Source: XYA12-FULL-58-9 sp001798605
GTDB lineage: Bacteria > Myxococcota > XYA12-FULL-58-9
Length of the DNA stretch: 16,122 nucleotides
Assembly (NCBI GenBank): GCA_036736205.1
Contig: DAINMX010000141.1
Coordinates: 1-16,122 of the forward strand
Direction of reading: 5' to 3'
The notes under the pieces were generated by a model. It did not search any database and was not told the origin of the DNA. It saw only the letters and a program-made list of their open reading frames with translations. This document shows, piece by piece, positions 7,911 to 15,044 of this stretch. The position numbers were made by a program, and so were the translations under genes. Within the stretch, counting starts at the first letter, position 1; every line of letters starts with the position of its first letter.

Positions 7911-8828
7911 TCATGATCTCACCGCGCTGGATCCAAACACGACGGACCTGGCTGTGTCACAGATGGCGACCACTGCCGGATGCTTGATCCGGCGCTCGAC
8001 GGTCACAGCGTACAACCGCTCGCGCACGTTCGCAGCCTTGCCTATGAGCTTCACCTTGTACTGCTCCTGGACCTCCTTCGTGACCACCATCGACGCAGGA
8101 AACACGCCGACACCGCGCATGCCGAAGACCATGAGCAGGGCGCTGTCCTCGAACTCGCCCACCACGTTGGGACGGACACCAACAGAGTCGAACCACTGAT
8201 CGAGTGATCGGCGTAGAACCGTGTCATCGGTAGGCATCAGCATGGGTGCCCCCGCGAGCGAGGCTGGAAATTTACGTCGGTACGTGCTAGCCAAGCCGGG
8301 GTGGCCGAAGAAGCCAATCTCCGACTCGCCAAGCAAATGGTTGAAGGCTCGCACCTTTACGTTTGGGTTAGCCGGTGCGTCCGTCAAAATTACGTCGAGC
8401 CCATGAAGTGCGAGGTCGGCAAGTAGCCGATCCGACGAATCTTCCCTGCAGACGAGCCGCACAGGCTCTGGAAGCGCCAAAGCCGAGGCGAGGACGCGCT
8501 CGGCCACGAGCTTCGGAACGACGTCTGCGATGCCCACCGTGATACGAAGCGGCTTGCCGTCAGGGCGATCCCTTAGGGTGTCGAGCATCTCCCGGCCGAG
8601 GCCGAAGATCTCGTCAGCATAGTGGAACACCACGCGCCCGCTCTCGGTGAGGACGAGCTGCCGCCCGCTCTTGCTGAAGAGCTTGTGGCCGAGCACATCC
8701 TCGAACTGGTGGATCTGTTTGCTGACCGTCGATTGGGCCAGCCGCAGCCCGGCGCTGGCTCGCCCCAGGCTCCCCTCCCGTGCCACGAGCCAGAAGTAGA
8801 ACAAGTGGTGGTAGTTGACCCACTCCAT
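7911..8828 (-). CDS. nhaR: NhaR-like LysR-family transcriptional regulator
   Basis: This is a 305-residue LysR protein. The N-terminus MEWVNYHHLFYFWLVAREGSL and the helix-turn-helix that follows (about 18-50, LAQSTVSKQIHQFEDVLGHKLF) closely match E. coli NhaR (INYNHLYYFWHVYKEGS). The effector domain retains NhaR-like blocks such as LDVILTDAP, GEFEDSALLMVFGM and IKHPAVVAICDT. NhaR activates a Na+/H+ antiporter gene in response to Na+. Here it is the first gene of an operon carrying a Kef-type antiporter, 45 bases upstream. The ATG at 8828 is chosen by alignment to NhaR; upstream in-frame codons lack similarity, and no strong ribosome site is visible. It diverges from a P-type ATPase remnant, with a perfect dyad (8887-8906) between them. 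Confidence 0.88.
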   Translation of the reverse strand: MEWVNYHHLFYFWLVAREGSLGRASAGLRLAQSTVSKQIHQFEDVLGHKLFSKSGRQLVLTESGRVVFHYADEIFGLGREMLDTLRDRPDGKPLRITVGIADVVPKLVAERVLASALALPEPVRLVCREDSSDRLLADLALHGLDVILTDAPANPNVKVRAFNHLLGESEIGFFGHPGLASTYRRKFPASLAGAPMLMPTDDTVLRRSLDQWFDSVGVRPNVVGEFEDSALLMVFGMRGVGVFPASMVVTKEVQEQYKVKLIGKAANVRERLYAVTVERRIKHPAVVAICDTARSVVFGSSAVRS

Positions 8829-8886
8829 GCAGATGACTTTAATTCGACTGAAGCGAAGTGTCCACGCCACATAATCTATTTGTCGA

Positions 8887-8906
8887 AGTATTGTTGGCCC
8901 AATACT
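8887..8906. promoter_or_regulatory. Perfect dyad in the divergent nhaR/ATPase region (candidate LysR operator)
   Basis: AGTATTG-N6-CAATACT is a perfect 7-bp inverted repeat. Its centre is about 69 bp upstream of the nhaR-like start and 37 bp from the ATPase start. LysR-family regulators usually bind dyads of this kind in the divergent region beside their own gene. Binding by this protein is inferred. Confidence 0.5.
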
Positions 8907-8932
8907 CTTTGTCCCGCAACGGATGGAGCACC

Positions 8933-9490
8933 ATGAAAACCAATACAATCAGAGACCTGAAGAAGCCTGGGCAGCCCGGTGGGGATAGCGCGTCCGATCT
9001 CTGGCATGCAATTGAAGCCGACGATGTAGTGGAGCAGCTCGAGGCACGTCAAGAGGGGCTCACCCCAGACGAGGCGACGGAGCGTCGTGCCCGGTACGGG
9101 GCCAACACCATCGCCATGGCCCGTCCGGGCGGCCCGCTCAAGCTGCTCCTGCGTCAGCTCAACAGTCCGCTCTTGTTCGTGCTCCTCGGGTCAGGTGGAA
9201 TCGCCCTCCTTCTTGGCAAGGTGACTGACGGTGCCGTCGTGCTCGGCGTCGTCGCGCTGAACGCCATCATCGGATTCATCCAAGAACTCCGGGCGCAGAA
9301 GGCGATTACGGCCCTTGGGGAGATGGTGCCTGAGTCCGCGGTGGTTCGCCGCGACGGCCAGGTCTCGCACGTAGCGGCCGCCGATGTCGTACCAGGTGAC
9401 ATCCTGCTTCTGCAATCCGGTGAGAGAAGGCGCCGGGAACGACACTTGTCGCCAAACCGCGAACGTGTCGGCGCCGAGGGACCGGCATGA
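8933..9490 (+). pseudogene. Truncated cation-transporting P-type ATPase (N-terminal remnant)
   Basis: The frame starts well: GGAG 4 bases before the ATG, then 185 codons. Residues 24-61 (WHAIEADDVVEQL to RYGANTI) are the cation-ATPase N-terminal domain. Two membrane helices follow (about 78-95 and 99-118), then the start of the actuator domain with VVPGDILLLQSGE (about 152-164). Full family members run to about 850-900 residues. Here similarity stops at about residue 165: the tail is Arg-rich and a stop falls at 9490. The TGES loop, the phosphorylated Asp motif (DKTG), the nucleotide-binding domain and the ion-binding helices are absent. None of the three frames downstream resumes the family sequence before the porin gene, so this is a deletion remnant, not a simple frameshift. 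Transport is not possible; a short membrane product might still be made. Confidence 0.8.
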
Positions 9491-9597
9491 CAGCCTCCAG
9501 ATGATGGTAGGGAACGACTTCTCTGGGCTACCATGTGTCGCGGCGAATCAAAGTTGCAGGTCTCAAACCCCTTCGAATTCACCAACAGTTTGCCCGC

Positions 9598-9615
9598 CCG
9601 TCATACGCTCGTAAC
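9598..9615 (+). promoter_or_regulatory. Pho-box-like site upstream of the porin gene
   Basis: CCGTCATACGCTCGTAAC matches the pst operon Pho box (10968-10985) at 13 of 18 positions, and the 11 bases before each pair's GTCA match at 7 of 11. The first half, CCGTCAT, differs from the E. coli half-site CTGTCAT at one base; the second half is weak. It lies about 140 bases before the porin ATG, further than usual. Confidence 0.4.
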
Positions 9616-9676
9616 AATCGGCAGGCAGTCTCCCGCCGCTAGAGAAAATCAAGGAAAGCCGCCGATGCAGTGTGCG

Positions 9677-9712
9677 GGCAAGTTTGCCTCAAAGTGTCGG
9701 CAAGTTTGCCTC
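9677..9712. repeat. Two copies of GGCAAGTTTGCCTC spaced by 22 bp
   Basis: Exact 14-base copies lie at 9677-9690 and 9699-9712. Each contains the dyad GGCAA-GT-TTGCC. The period of 22 bp is two helical turns, so a protein would see both on the same DNA face. A further GTTTGCC occurs at 9588-9594. The pair sits 40 bases before the porin ATG, a position suited to an operator. Confidence 0.5.
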
Positions 9713-9751
9713 GACCGCCCGAGCCGACGGTGGCCAGAAAGGTTAACGAAT

Positions 9752-10885
9752 ATGAGCGTGAAGACAAACAGCGGGTGGGTCCTACTATTCTGTCTGCTGA
9801 CGGCCAATCAAGTCGCGGCCGAAGAGGCCGAAAAGGACGTTGGGGCAGCGCTCGAAGCGCCAAAGAAGGAGTCATTGTGGGACAAGGTGTCCCTGGGAGT
9901 AGTCTGGTATCTGCACGCCGGCGGCGGCGAAGAGGGCGGCGAAACGTTCAACCGTGCACATATCAGTCGCGGCTACGTGACGTTGAAGCTCAAACCGACC
10001 AGGTGGCTACAACCTCGGGTGACCTTCGACACCCACCAGGATGAATCAGGCGACTGGAAGGTACGACTCAAATACATGTATGCGGGATTCGTTTTGCCAG
10101 TCGATACCGCGTTCATCAGCGACACGCAGCTCGAAGCTGGCATTGTCCACACTCCATGGTTCGAGCTCGAGGAGCACCTCAACTACAACCGTATGCAAGG
10201 GATGATGTTCATCGAGCGCAACGGTCTGTTGAACTCGGCCGACCTCGGAGTGACGGTGTCTGGGCTGTTGGGGCGCGAGCTGCCCCAAGAGTACCAAGAT
10301 CAGGTCAACCGGGCGAATCCAGGCACGTGGGGCAGCTTTGCCCTGGGCGTCTACAACGGTGGCGGTTACCACGCGGTTGAAGCCAACGCGAACAAGGTGT
10401 TCATGTCCCGTCTCGCCGTGCGACCGTTGGGCCCGTGGCTTGCGAACCTGCAACTCGCACATTTCTTCGTCTACGGTGCGGGCAACTCCCAAGCCGAGCC
10501 CCAATGGCAACTGCACGACATCTTTGCCAGCTTCGAACACGAGTATTTCGTCATTACCGGCCAATACGTGCTCGGCCGCGGCAACCAGAGTGGCAGCCGC
10601 GTCGACTCCTCAGGCAACGCGCTCGGTTACGAAGGTTGGTCCGGGTTCGGCGAAATGCGGCTACCGTGGATCGACTCGAAGATCATCGGTCGTTACGACT
10701 ATTTCGACTCGGATGGCGACGGCTCGAGCGGTGTTGGAATTCCCCGCTCGCGAGTCATCGCCGGCGTCGCTTACACGCTCGTAGGCCACAACATCTTGAT
10801 GTTGGACTATGATCGGTCGTGGCAACATCGCTCCGACACGCCGGTAGACTGGCAGGTGAAGCTGACCCTGCAGATCTATATCTAG
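9752..10885 (+). CDS. Outer-membrane porin-like beta-barrel protein, probably for phosphate or another anion
   Basis: This is a 377-residue protein. The N-terminus has a Sec-type signal (about 1-23, hydrophobic LLFCLLTA, cut near VAA-EE). The mature part is rich in Gly, Tyr, Trp and alternating hydrophobic residues, with strand-turn patterns such as VSLGVVWYLHAGGG, VTLKLKPTRWLQPRVTFD and VIAGVAYTLVGHNILMLDYDRSW, as in OprP/OprO-type phosphate-selective porins. The length fits that family. The ATG at 9752 has AAAGG 9 bases upstream and leads directly into the signal peptide. It lies immediately before the pst operon and carries its own Pho-box-like site, so it probably supplies phosphate across the outer membrane. 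The lineage is inferred from style and context; a close homologue was not recognised, and the C-terminus ends in Ile rather than the usual Phe. Confidence 0.75.
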   Translation: MSVKTNSGWVLLFCLLTANQVAAEEAEKDVGAALEAPKKESLWDKVSLGVVWYLHAGGGEEGGETFNRAHISRGYVTLKLKPTRWLQPRVTFDTHQDESGDWKVRLKYMYAGFVLPVDTAFISDTQLEAGIVHTPWFELEEHLNYNRMQGMMFIERNGLLNSADLGVTVSGLLGRELPQEYQDQVNRANPGTWGSFALGVYNGGGYHAVEANANKVFMSRLAVRPLGPWLANLQLAHFFVYGAGNSQAEPQWQLHDIFASFEHEYFVITGQYVLGRGNQSGSRVDSSGNALGYEGWSGFGEMRLPWIDSKIIGRYDYFDSDGDGSSGVGIPRSRVIAGVAYTLVGHNILMLDYDRSWQHRSDTPVDWQVKLTLQIYI

Positions 10886-10967
10886 TCACATTGGAACAAC
10901 CAACTCCGTTTCGCAGGCTCGTAGGTTAGATTGCGCCGTGACAGTCGGCCATGAAGAGTTTTCACAG

Positions 10968-10985
10968 CCGTCACACAAACGTCAC
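10968..10985 (+). promoter_or_regulatory. Pho box of the pst operon
   Basis: CCGTCACACAAACGTCAC contains an exact direct repeat, CGTCACA at 10969-10975 and 10980-10986, with an 11-bp period (7 bases plus a 4-base spacer), the geometry of PhoB boxes. A weaker third unit, TTTTCAC, lies 11 bp upstream. The pstS ATG is about 50 bases downstream. PhoB-type control under phosphate starvation is expected; phoB and phoR are not in this window. Confidence 0.8.
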
Positions 10986-11035
10986 AGAACACGGATAGAC
11001 GTCCGGCCGCAGATTGCAGAGAGGATTGTGCAGAA

Positions 11036-11854
11036 ATGACAACCATGATTCGTACCAAGGCTACAGTTTCGTTCTTTGTGCTGGCGATAGCCATCTCAGG
11101 CTCAGGATCAGGCTGCGCCAGAAAGAGCGAAAACACGATTACCCTGGCGGGTTCGACCGCCTTCCAGCCGTTCGCAGAGAAGCTCGCCGAACAATACCTC
11201 GAAACCCACACCGACGTGAGAGTCAACGTGCAGGGCGGCGGCTCGGCAGTCGGCGTCCAGGCTGCGCTCGCTGGGAGTGCACAAATCGGCATGGCTGACC
11301 TTCTCACGCTTCCGGAGGAGGCCAAGACACTGACGCCAACGGTCGTCGCCCGCGATGGCATCGCTCTCGTCGTACACCCCAAGAATGCCCTTGCTGAGCT
11401 TTCTGCGACACAGGCGCGCAGCGTCTTCACGGGAGAGATCAACAACTGGAAGGATCTTGGCGGTGCCGACGCGCCGATCCGAATCATCTCGCGCGAGGAG
11501 GGCAGTGGCACGCGAAGGTCATTTCAGGAGCTGGTTCTCGGTGACAGCAAACTTTCGCCGAATGCACTTTTCCAGAACTCCAATGGCACGATTCGCGAAG
11601 CGGTGGCGAGCAATCCCGACGCCATCGGCTACCTTTCCATCGGACTGGTCAACGACCGGGTGAAATCGATCTCCTACGCGGGCGTTGTTGCCAGCAACGA
11701 GAACGTGAAGAACGGCACTTACCCGCTGGCACGCCCAATCTTCCTGCTGACCAAGGGGGAGCAAAGCCCCATGGTGCGGGAGTTCATTGACTTTGTTATG
11801 GCCGATGCATCCCAGAGAGTCCTCGAAAAGGAAGGGCTCATCCCGGCGAAATAG
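11036..11854 (+). CDS. pstS: Phosphate-binding protein of the Pst ABC transporter
   Basis: A 272-residue periplasmic binding protein. The N-terminus has a hydrophobic helix (11-20) and a SGSGSGC segment; Cys27 is a probable lipidation site, although Leu is not at -3, so the lipobox is imperfect. The mature part carries the PstS phosphate-contact blocks: LAGSTAFQPF, QGGGSAVGVQAAL and the later SREEGSGTRRSFQ, plus IGYLSIGLVND. It delivers phosphate to PstC/PstA. Arsenate is a known competing ligand of such proteins. The start ATG is 11 bases after a GAGG; a second ATG 9 bases on is possible. It opens a tight operon with pstC, 1 base away, and is preceded by the Pho box. Confidence 0.92.
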   Translation: MTTMIRTKATVSFFVLAIAISGSGSGCARKSENTITLAGSTAFQPFAEKLAEQYLETHTDVRVNVQGGGSAVGVQAALAGSAQIGMADLLTLPEEAKTLTPTVVARDGIALVVHPKNALAELSATQARSVFTGEINNWKDLGGADAPIRIISREEGSGTRRSFQELVLGDSKLSPNALFQNSNGTIREAVASNPDAIGYLSIGLVNDRVKSISYAGVVASNENVKNGTYPLARPIFLLTKGEQSPMVREFIDFVMADASQRVLEKEGLIPAK

Positions 11855-11855
11855 C

Positions 11856-12692
11856 ATGGACAAGCTCGTCTCACGGCTCCTACTTCTCGCGGCCTGTTCG
11901 TCGGCTGCCATTCTCGCGCTCATCGCTCTGTTCATCTTCAAAGAAGGTGTTCCTATCATGGCGAGATCGGGCCTCGGCGCATTCCTGCTGGGGAGGGACT
12001 GGTCGCCATTGCAGGGGCAGTTCGGCATTCTCCCATTCATCATCGGTTCCCTCTGCATTACATTGGGTGCTCTGCTCATTGGCGTGCCGCTCGGGGTGGC
12101 TTGCGCTGTCTATCTCGCCGAGTTTTCCTCGCCACGCTGGGTGAACATCCTCAAGCCGGCGATTGAGCTTCTGGCCGGCATCCCGTCGGTGGTTTATGGA
12201 TTTCTGGGTGTGATGTGGCTGGCACCGCTCATCCGCATCCGCTTGGGAGGCCCAGGGCTCTCGATCCTCGCCGCCTCTTGCGTACTTGCGATCATGACCC
12301 TGCCAACGATCGTCAGTATATCGATCGATGCTTTGCAGGCCGTGCCGAAAAGCTACAAGCAGGGATCACTCGCGCTTGGGGCGACAGAGTGGCAGACCGT
12401 CTGGCGGGTGCTCTTTCCTGCCGCACGTGCGGGGATCCTCGCTGGGGTCATTCTCGGAATGGGCCGGGCGATCGGTGAGACGATGGCGGTCATCATGATC
12501 TCCGGCAACTCGACCGCAATACCCCACTCGGCCCTCGATTCAGTTCGAACCCTTACCGCGAACATCGCCATCGAGATGGGCTACGCCACGGGAGAGCATC
12601 GGCAGGCGCTCTTTGCCACTGGCGTCATCCTCTTCTTCTTCATCATGATCCTGAACGGCGCGGCCCTCAGGTTTGCGAGAAGGAAGTTTTAA
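11856..12692 (+). CDS. pstC: Pst phosphate transporter permease PstC
   Basis: A 278-residue inner-membrane protein with about six helices. Typical PstC blocks are FKEGVPIM, the periplasmic segment before FGILPFIIGSLCITLGALLIGVPLG, AVYLAEFSSPR, LLAGIPSVVYGFLG, and the EAA loop SLALGATEWQTV that docks on the ATPase, followed by GRAIGETMAVIMISGN. It forms the pathway with PstA. The ATG at 11856 comes one base after the pstS stop, without room for an independent promoter; longer in-frame starts would run into pstS. pstA starts 3 bases after its stop. I see no anomalies. Confidence 0.94.
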   Translation: MDKLVSRLLLLAACSSAAILALIALFIFKEGVPIMARSGLGAFLLGRDWSPLQGQFGILPFIIGSLCITLGALLIGVPLGVACAVYLAEFSSPRWVNILKPAIELLAGIPSVVYGFLGVMWLAPLIRIRLGGPGLSILAASCVLAIMTLPTIVSISIDALQAVPKSYKQGSLALGATEWQTVWRVLFPAARAGILAGVILGMGRAIGETMAVIMISGNSTAIPHSALDSVRTLTANIAIEMGYATGEHRQALFATGVILFFFIMILNGAALRFARRKF

Positions 12693-12695
12693 AAG

Positions 12696-13538
12696 ATGCG
12701 CATCGCACCGCGAACCACCCAGGCTATCGCGAAAGGGCTGCTCCTGACCGCCACTGCCTCAGCGGTGGGCGCACTCGTCTTCGTCGTTGGCTTCGTACTT
12801 GCCGGCGGATTGAGGCACGTCAGCTGGTCGTTCTTGACTGAGCCGATCCTGGACATGGGCCGCGCGGGTGGGATCTTTCCGGCAATCGTCGGCACACTGC
12901 TCATGGTCCTCGTATCGGTGGGCATCGCCGCTCCCCTTGGGATCGCGAGCGCCATCTACCTCGCGGAGTACACCCGCGAAGGACGACTCACCCAGACGAT
13001 CCGCTTTGGCATCAACTGCCTTGCGGGGGTCCCGTCGATCATCTTCGGGCTCTTCGGCTTCATTCTCTTCGTCAACATCCTGGGTTTGGGATGGTCGGTG
13101 CTGTCGGGCGGGCTCTCACTTGCGGCAATGATACTTCCCACTGTTATCCGCACCGCCGAGGAGGCACTTCGCTCGGTTCCCACGTCGTATCGCGATGTGG
13201 CCGCATCTCTCGGAGCCACGCGCTGGCAAGTGGTCACCAAGTCCGTACTTCCGTACGCCATTCCCGGAATTCTCACCGGCGTGATTCTCGGGATAGGCCG
13301 GTCGATTGAGGAGACTGCGGTTGTCATCTTTACCGCCGGTTCGGCTGTCCAGACACCAACCTCCGTCTTCGATTCTGCACGGACGATGGCAGTCCATTTC
13401 TACATCCTCGCTCGCGAAGGTATCTCCAATGAGAACGCCTATGCCACGGCCGCCGTACTGATCTGCACAATCCTGATCATCAACACGACGGCCTACACTC
13501 TGATGCACCGCCTGATGCGTGGGCGGAGGGCTGCATGA
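12696..13538 (+). CDS. pstA: Pst phosphate transporter permease PstA
   Basis: A 280-residue inner-membrane permease with six predicted helices and the PstA signature order: GGIFPAIVGTLLMV, AIYLAEYTREGR, GVPSIIFGLFGF, LPTVIRTAEEALRSVP, then the ATPase-docking EAA loop ASLGATRWQVVTKSVLPYAIPGILTGVILGIGR. The next helix begins SIEETAVVIFTAG, where most PstA and the neighbouring PstC have Gly in GRAIGET; here the residue is Glu205, an added charge next to the EAA loop. It pairs with PstC to form the channel. The stop overlaps the pstB1 ATG by 4 bases (ATGA). Confidence 0.93.
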   Translation: MRIAPRTTQAIAKGLLLTATASAVGALVFVVGFVLAGGLRHVSWSFLTEPILDMGRAGGIFPAIVGTLLMVLVSVGIAAPLGIASAIYLAEYTREGRLTQTIRFGINCLAGVPSIIFGLFGFILFVNILGLGWSVLSGGLSLAAMILPTVIRTAEEALRSVPTSYRDVAASLGATRWQVVTKSVLPYAIPGILTGVILGIGRSIEETAVVIFTAGSAVQTPTSVFDSARTMAVHFYILAREGISNENAYATAAVLICTILIINTTAYTLMHRLMRGRRAA

Positions 13539-14296
13539 CCCAAAGCAACCCAAAGATTGAGGTCAAAGAGCTTACGATCCTGTTTGGTGCAACACCGGCG
13601 CTCAACGGTGTTTCGTTCGACGTTCGCCACCAGGAAATCCTCGCGGTGATTGGCCCTGCGAACTCCGGAAAGTCTAGCCTGCTCTTGGCGCTCAATCGCA
13701 TGCTTAGCCGCATCCACGAGGCTTCGGTGACCGGATCGATCCTGTTGGATGGTCGGGACATTGGCAACATAGAAGACGTCGAGGATCTGCGACGGCGAGT
13801 GGGAATGGTGTACGCGATGCCCATTGCGCTCCCGATGACGATCCGAGAAAATGTTCTGTTTGGGATACGACTCAAGCGGACAATCCGAAAGAACGAGGGG
13901 GACACAATCGTTGAAAGCACGCTTCGATCCTCGTTCCTCTGGGACGAGGTGAAGGACCGGCTGGACACCTCCGCGCTCAATTTGTCGGGTGGACAACAGC
14001 AGCGGCTCTGCCTCGCACGGACTCTGGCCGTGGGGCCAGAAGTGATTCTGTACGACGAACCGTGCTCTGGCCTCGACCCCATATCTACCGCGAAGGTCGA
14101 GGAGGCGATGAAGGAGCTCAAAACGGCTCATACCCAGATACTCGTCACGAACAATACCAAGCAGGCGGCGCGTGTTGGCGACCGCACAGCGTTCTTGCTC
14201 ATGGGCGAGTTGGTCGAGATAGACGACACGGACAAGATTTTCACTTTCCCGTCCGACCCACGGACGGAACAGTACGTTACGGGGAAGTTTGGTTGA
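13535..14296 (+). CDS. pstB1: PstB-family ATPase 1 with degenerate Q-loop and H-loop
   Basis: A 253-residue ABC ATPase of the PstB family, clear from LNRM, the LSGGQQQRLCLARTLAV signature (150-154 onward), DEPCSGLDPIST and the C-terminal FPSDPRTEQYVTG. Several catalytic positions depart from the family. The Walker A reads GPANSGKSS (40-48) instead of GPSGCGKST but keeps K46. The Q-loop Gln is Ala94 (MVYAMP for MVFQKP). The H-loop His is Asn206 (VTNNTKQ for VTHNMQQ). Walker B keeps D174 and E175. Its ATP pocket is therefore probably weak or non-hydrolytic, while its signature motif is intact. A second, complementary PstB follows at once. It acts at the inner membrane with PstC/PstA. The frame is open and constrained, so this is not a pseudogene. 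Confidence 0.9.
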   Translation: MTQSNPKIEVKELTILFGATPALNGVSFDVRHQEILAVIGPANSGKSSLLLALNRMLSRIHEASVTGSILLDGRDIGNIEDVEDLRRRVGMVYAMPIALPMTIRENVLFGIRLKRTIRKNEGDTIVESTLRSSFLWDEVKDRLDTSALNLSGGQQQRLCLARTLAVGPEVILYDEPCSGLDPISTAKVEEAMKELKTAHTQILVTNNTKQAARVGDRTAFLLMGELVEIDDTDKIFTFPSDPRTEQYVTGKFG

Positions 14297-14297
14297 C

Positions 14298-15044
14298 ATG
14301 GAGGCAATAACAGCACGCGGCCTCAACGTCTATTATGGCGGCTTTCATGCCATCAAGGACGTCACCGTCTCTGTCGCACCGAGACGGATCACCTCTCTTA
14401 TTGGTCCGTCGGGTTGTGGGAAGTCGACGCTTCTGCGCACCTTCAACCGCATGAATGACCTCATTGCTGGCGTCCGAGTCACCGGTGACGTCGAGATCTT
14501 CGGTCGGCCTCTGTACGGCGAGGACGTTCATTCTCTGCGCAGACGCGTGGGGATGGTCTTTCAGCGCCCGAACCCCTTCCCGCTCTCGGTGTACGACAAC
14601 GTCGCTCACGGTCCTCGGGTGCACGGCACGACGAATGGGAAGGAGCTTGACGAGATAGTGGCCCGAAGCCTTTCTGCGGTTGGGCTGTGGGAAACGCTCA
14701 AAGATCGGTTGAGGGAGATCGCCCTTTCACTCTCTGGGGAGCAGCAGCAGCGCCTTTGCTTCGCTCGCCTCCTCGCGGTGCAACCTGAAGTTCTCCTGAT
14801 GGATGAGCCATGCTCCGCACTGGACCCGATCTCCACGACACGCGTCGAGGAGCTCATGCAAGAGCTGAAGAAGGATTACACCATCGTCATTGTTACGCAC
14901 AACATGCAGCAAGCGGCTCGCGTGTCAGAGGATTGCGGCTTCATGCTCCTTGGCGAGTTGGTCGAGTTTGGCCGCACCGACAGCATTTTCACGAAACCGT
15001 CAGACCGGCGCACAGAAGACTACATCACTGGGAGATACGGATGA
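14298..15044 (+). CDS. pstB2: PstB-family ATPase 2, canonical nucleotide site but altered signature motif
   Basis: A 248-residue PstB with an intact nucleotide pocket: A-loop YYGG, Walker A GPSGCGKST (36-44), Q-loop Q89 in MVFQRPNPFP, Walker B D169-E170 in LLMDEPCSALDPIST and H-loop H201 in VTHNMQQAAR. The signature motif, normally LSGGQ, is LSGEQ (145-149), with Glu148 in place of the second Gly, which normally contacts the gamma-phosphate across the dimer. The ATG at 14298 comes 1 base after the pstB1 stop; a TTG at 14289 is a less likely alternative. The stop overlaps the phoU ATG by 4 bases. Its defects complement those of PstB1, so the two are predicted to form a heterodimer on PstC/PstA. 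Confidence 0.93.
   Translation: MEAITARGLNVYYGGFHAIKDVTVSVAPRRITSLIGPSGCGKSTLLRTFNRMNDLIAGVRVTGDVEIFGRPLYGEDVHSLRRRVGMVFQRPNPFPLSVYDNVAHGPRVHGTTNGKELDEIVARSLSAVGLWETLKDRLREIALSLSGEQQQRLCFARLLAVQPEVLLMDEPCSALDPISTTRVEELMQELKKDYTIVIVTHNMQQAARVSEDCGFMLLGELVEFGRTDSIFTKPSDRRTEDYITGRYG

Larger units (their letters stand above)
9491..9751. other. Gene-free region between the ATPase remnant and the porin gene
   Basis: I find no credible gene here. The region carries a 7-bp inverted repeat (ATGGTAG 9504-9510 with CTACCAT 9528-9534), a 9-base copy of GGGAACGAC (9510-9518) that also occurs inside the ATPase remnant (9435-9443), a Pho-box-like sequence (9598-9615), and a 22-bp-spaced direct repeat (9677-9712) just before the porin gene. 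It probably holds debris from the ATPase deletion plus the porin promoter. Confidence 0.5.

Noticed and set aside
9424..9490. Simple frameshift as the cause of the short P-type ATPase
   Set aside because: None of the three frames after the break restores the expected actuator sequence (for example TGES), so a deletion or replacement explains it better.
9540..9585. Sequence resembling a tRNA T-arm (GGTCTCAAACCCCTTCGAATTC region)
   Set aside because: No matching acceptor, D or anticodon stems are found around it, so no tRNA or tmRNA can be supported.
11581..11596. TGGCACGATTCGCGAA as a second sigma-54 promoter
   Set aside because: It has the -24 half only; the -12 TTGC element is missing at the required spacing, and it lies inside pstS.
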